NCBI GenBank assembly: GCA_963969595.1 | Contig: OZ018408.1 | Location: 10,103,823-10,167,822, forward strand | Source: Neckera pumila | Taxonomy: Eukaryota; Streptophyta; Bryopsida; Hypnales; Neckeraceae | Length of the DNA: 64,000 bases | Direction: 5' to 3' | Shown here: piece after piece, positions 60,492-64,000 of the stretch | How the letters are laid out: each line of letters opens with the position of its first letter | Position numbering within the stretch: position 1 is the first letter of the stretch | Notes under the pieces: model-generated | What the model saw: only the letters and a program-made list of their open reading frames with translations | Told to the model about the DNA's origin: nothing | The model's database searches: none | Position numbers and translations under genes: made by a program

Positions 60492-63400
60492 TTGTCAATG
60501 GCTTCATCTTCCATTGTTTCTGCAATGGCTGAGATGGCTGAGCTCCGTGCGCATGGCCTTGGAGTCTCCATTCTCATTCCTATAGGTGAAGATGGATTTG
60601 CATCAGTCTCTGCCCTTCACCTTAGCATGAGATTCTCTTTTCAGGTGAATACCATTTGGGTTGAACGTGAGATTTCTGATCCTGCTACATCTTTGCTTTC
60701 CGTAACCATGCGTGAGAATTCTAGGCTTGCCAAAAATGGATCAATGGTCTGGGAGTTGGGCGCTGGCAAGTACAGGGTCTATGGGCTCACTGAATCTCAA
60801 ATGGGGGTAACGACTGAAATCCTTACCCCATTCCAATCGTCTACTTACACGTTGAACACCCCTCCGTTAGTGAGAGTTAAGAGTGAGCCTGGTGTGCAGC
60901 TAATCATTGATCTATCTGATTTCTCCGATGAAGATGCACTCACTCGCCCTACTCCTCTTGTGAATCCTATTTGTTTGTCCAAGACTCCCACATTTGTCAC
61001 CCCGTCTCTCTTTTGCCCTGAACCTTTAAATCCTCAAGTACCCTCTTCATCCAAATCTTCTAATTGCATTGTTCAATGTCTACGTAGACTAGGTTCTATG
61101 CCCGGTAGTAAAAACATCCTCAAGAAGTTAGATTACGATAGATTGAAAATTGAAGAAGTCAATTACCTTCCCCCACGTTTTGATGGTACTCAAATGTTTG
61201 TCCTTCCTCCGGTTGGAGCCTCGTCTTCTCATACCAAAGCCAAATCCATGGAGGGCATGGACAAGCGATATGATGGCCATGTCTGGACCAAGACTCAAAC
61301 CACCAACATTAGCAACAACCTTGGTCTTGTATTCCGCTCATCAACTTGCGTTGGCCACCTTCAGTGCCAGAATCAAAACTGCAACTACCTTCAACGTACT
61401 CATCGAACCTCCACGGTGAACGATACCGACTTCCAAGGCTTTACCAAGGATCTCTTCGCCATTGGTGGTCCCTCGCCAACCAACTCCACTCTTGTCTGCA
61501 GGATTTGCAAGGAGCCACCCAAGTGCCTTGAACTTTGCGATGCTAAGATCTTCTACGTCCACAGTAAAGACTCTTCTCAATGAGGTTGCATTCATATTGG
61601 CACCCATCGGCACCCCGTCAAGGTTGGTGATTGCAGAGATAGCCGCAAGCGCATCGATAGACTTATTGAAGAGCACGTTGAAAGGATGCCCCAAGCCACG
61701 CATAGCAAAATTGTCCTTGAGGCCAGCAAAGAACTTGTAGGTGAGTTCCTCCTTTGCGATGATAATGATGCACATCAACTTCTTTCATTAGAAGAACTAG
61801 AGCCCGTCTTTGATCGCTGCAAGGAGTTGAATTCTCCTCACCTCCGCAATAAGGTTACGACCTTCAAATACATGCGTAGATTAGGAGTCATGGATGGCAT
61901 TGCTAAACTTAGGGGAGTTAGCACTTGGGCCTACGTTCAGTGGAATCAATTTCCAGGCCAAGGTGATGAAGCGGATAAAGTCTTCGTCTTCAAGATGTCC
62001 AAGGTTGGACCCGGTAGTGGAGTCGATTTGGTTCATTGCATGCAACCAGGTGGAGATCTTCAGCATGCGTGGATCATGTTTGATCATGTCAAGCGCGTCT
62101 CCAAATGGACCACCATGGCCTGCCATGTCTACGATGGGACGTACCAACGCATCATGACCATTGCTTGTTGTGACTTCCAATCTGAAGACAAAGATGCTCA
62201 AGTGTTTTTTTGGCATAACCTCAACCATGTCATGGCTCGGCACGGAATCCCAAAGCCATACTTCAAAGGATTCATGGCGGATAGTGCACAAGCCAATTGG
62301 AATGCCTTGCGCATCGTCTACGGCTCCGGAAATCCCAAGGTTCCCATCGAAGGTCGCGAGAGGACGTGCTACTTCCACTGGACCCAATCCTTAGAGAAGC
62401 ACACCAAGCTATATATCAAGCACGACTTGCAAGACCAACACAAGCGTCTTTGCCTCCAGTACCGCGATGCCTCGTCTATGCTGGAGGCAGACACAAGGTA
62501 CCTTGCTATCAAAGCATGGTGGACATCATCAAATTGCACCTCTGAGGATGGACTAAGGCATCTTCAGCTTTGGTTGGCCTTTTGGCACTTCCGCTATCGA
62601 CAATGGGGTGGCTTCATGGAACTGGTATGTTTGTTGACTTATCAGTTATCACTTGATGTTTTACTCTTTACTTCTTTCCTAACCTTCTCAGTTTTTTATG
62701 CAACCTTTATTTTGTACAGGAGAAAATCATGATGGCTGAGGAGTTTGCAGAGATGCCTAATTGCAACCTTGCCGAATCCATTCACAACAAATGGCTTCAA
62801 GCGTCCGGCAACAAGGGTGGCGATCTCTATGTGGCAACTGTAGACGATTATGTTCGAGCATTCCTCCAAGTTGTGGCTTACCGTCAATTTCTGAAAGGTG
62901 GCGTTGGCGGAGATGGCCCTAGCAAAGAAGAACTCAAGCTTAGATGCGCTCAACGTCGGGCTCAGCGAACTGGCGATCCGATGGTGCTGCAAAAGGTTCT
63001 CCTTGACATGCCTGGCGGTGACAGATTCTGCACACGCAATCCACACCTCGAAGGCGGCGAGGTCTTCGGATCACAGAAGCGCAAACCTGACACTCCTATT
63101 GGAGCCGATGAAGATTCTCACCGCCCCGACACTGTCAATTTCTCTCGCCCGCATGTTAGTCAGAGAAATACAAGATCTCATCCTACACCTCTACCTACAA
63201 TTGTCGAGGAGTCCTCCCTGTTTATGCAAGAGGTGACGCCTCCTTCACCTATTGAATTGGATGTCCGTCGCATCACAGCCATTCAAGAATCTAAAGTTGA
63301 CGAGAAGCTGTGGCATATTGCTCGCCTTCCTTGTAATTCTGGAAAGTCTTGTTGGGCTATGCACGCTGTCACTAAGAAGAAATGTACTGCCAAAATCGTC

Positions 63401-64000
63401 TCCAATGGCAAGAGCACCCCTGCTCCAACCTACTCCGGATTTTGGAACCATTACTCATTCACAAGACCAAGACCCGAGAAGTTCTTCTTCTGCTCAGACG
63501 ACATTGAGCGTTGTGTGAAAGGCTCGCGTCGCAAGTGGGTGGACAATTTCTCTGCAGACCAGGAAAGACCTCCAATTCCTTCCATGTGGCCTGTGAAGCT
63601 TGGCACTAACCTCACTCGCCCGGAGATCTTGAAGCTTGAGAATGCCGGCTTCCAATTGCCACAGAAAGAGCGCATAACTCCAACACGACTATTCAACAAC
63701 TCTGCTCCTCCCCTCGACCTCTCCGGTGTGGATGTTCCACCGAATCCTGACTTTTACCCTGTTTCAAGGCAATCTAAGTCTACGCGACGCTCCACCCACG
63801 TACCATCAGCAAAGCAGATGCAGATGGTCGCATCCGCTCATGCAATGCAAGGAACCATCTTGAAGGTAACAATGATTCCTCGCCCTGGATTTGGGTGTGT
63901 TATCAATTTGCAATCCAAACCTGCTCCAACACAATCAATTTACCAACTTACAGTGAGCTCCCTCCCCGATTGCACTTGCCCGGCCTTCAAAGACATGATT
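60492..64000 (+). pseudogene. MULE-like transposase with GCM-type zinc finger and SWIM start; one in-frame TGA, truncated by window
   Basis: Exon 1 is 60492-62624, then a 95-bp GT-AG intron (62625-62719), then exon 2 from 62720, open to the window end (427 codons). A single TGA at 61581 interrupts exon 1; otherwise both exons are open. A Cys/His cluster at about 284-380 (CVGHLQCQNQNC, CRICKEPPKC…C and, after the stop, GCIHIGTHRHPVK) matches the WRKY-GCM1 zinc finger found in Mutator-like transposases. The DDE-type core has Asp548 (VYDGTYQRIM), Asp597 (FMADSAQANWNALRIVYG) and Cys626-x2-His629. A basic middle follows, and the last residues (LPDCTCPAF) begin a SWIM finger. The stop follows Gln and may be CGA to TGA. 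If it is not suppressed, the protein is cut at 363 aa before the DDE core. The right terminal repeat lies outside. Confidence 0.8.

Overview
This window looks like nuclear DNA of a land plant. The evidence is genes split by short GT-AG introns, a chloroplast-lumen DEG/HtrA protease with a bipartite transit peptide, an ENY2/Sus1 subunit of the SAGA DUB/TREX-2 complexes, a pectin methylesterase remnant, telo-box motifs, and many small plant-type inverted-repeat elements with CACTA- and hAT-like target duplications in AT-rich spacer. The sequence does not fix the lineage. A divergent MULE/GCM transposase beside a ParB-like/DNA-methyltransferase gene would fit a non-flowering streptophyte, but that is a guess.

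Layout: 1-9.2 kb is AT-rich spacer with a 1.07-kb near-perfect foldback (2013-3085), a CACTA-like foldback (3264-3480) and one copy of a dispersed element (6073-6356; second copy 39214-39451). 9.25-10.9 kb is a decayed telobox-Myb gene split by a 468-bp inverted-repeat element. 11.27-13.5 kb carries about 24 copies of CAAATTG/CAATTTG. 17.8-18.65 kb holds a GC-rich repeat family and a hAT-type MITE with 8-bp target duplication. 19.15-19.85 kb is a pectinesterase remnant. 22.6-25.8 kb is a HECT E3 ligase relative with eight in-frame stops but almost no frameshift. 29.7-31.9 kb is a large foldback next to a 25-bp minisatellite; its unoccupied paralogous site is at about 17.97 kb.

Two ordinary genes appear intact: ENY2 (35529-36730, +, start codon split by an intron) and DEG1 (45377-40590, -, eight exons, 482 aa). 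46.8-51.9 kb is repeat-rich: two CACTA MITEs, one splitting a decayed ORF at a perfect AAC duplication, a 350-bp direct duplication, and a 708-bp uninterrupted AAAT array.

The most unusual region is 53.2-64.0 kb. A 13-exon minus-strand gene (1287 codons by my model, no stops) joins a ParB-like motif (EGNHRL) to a permuted, beta-class-like DNA methyltransferase region. Head-to-head with it, about 0.7 kb away, is a plus-strand MULE-like transposase with a GCM/WRKY-type zinc finger, DDE-type segment and the start of a SWIM finger; it has one in-frame TGA and runs off the window. The pair resembles transposons that carry their own DNA-modification enzyme, but here of ParB/N4-N6 methylase type. 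Mobility, activity and element boundaries are inference.
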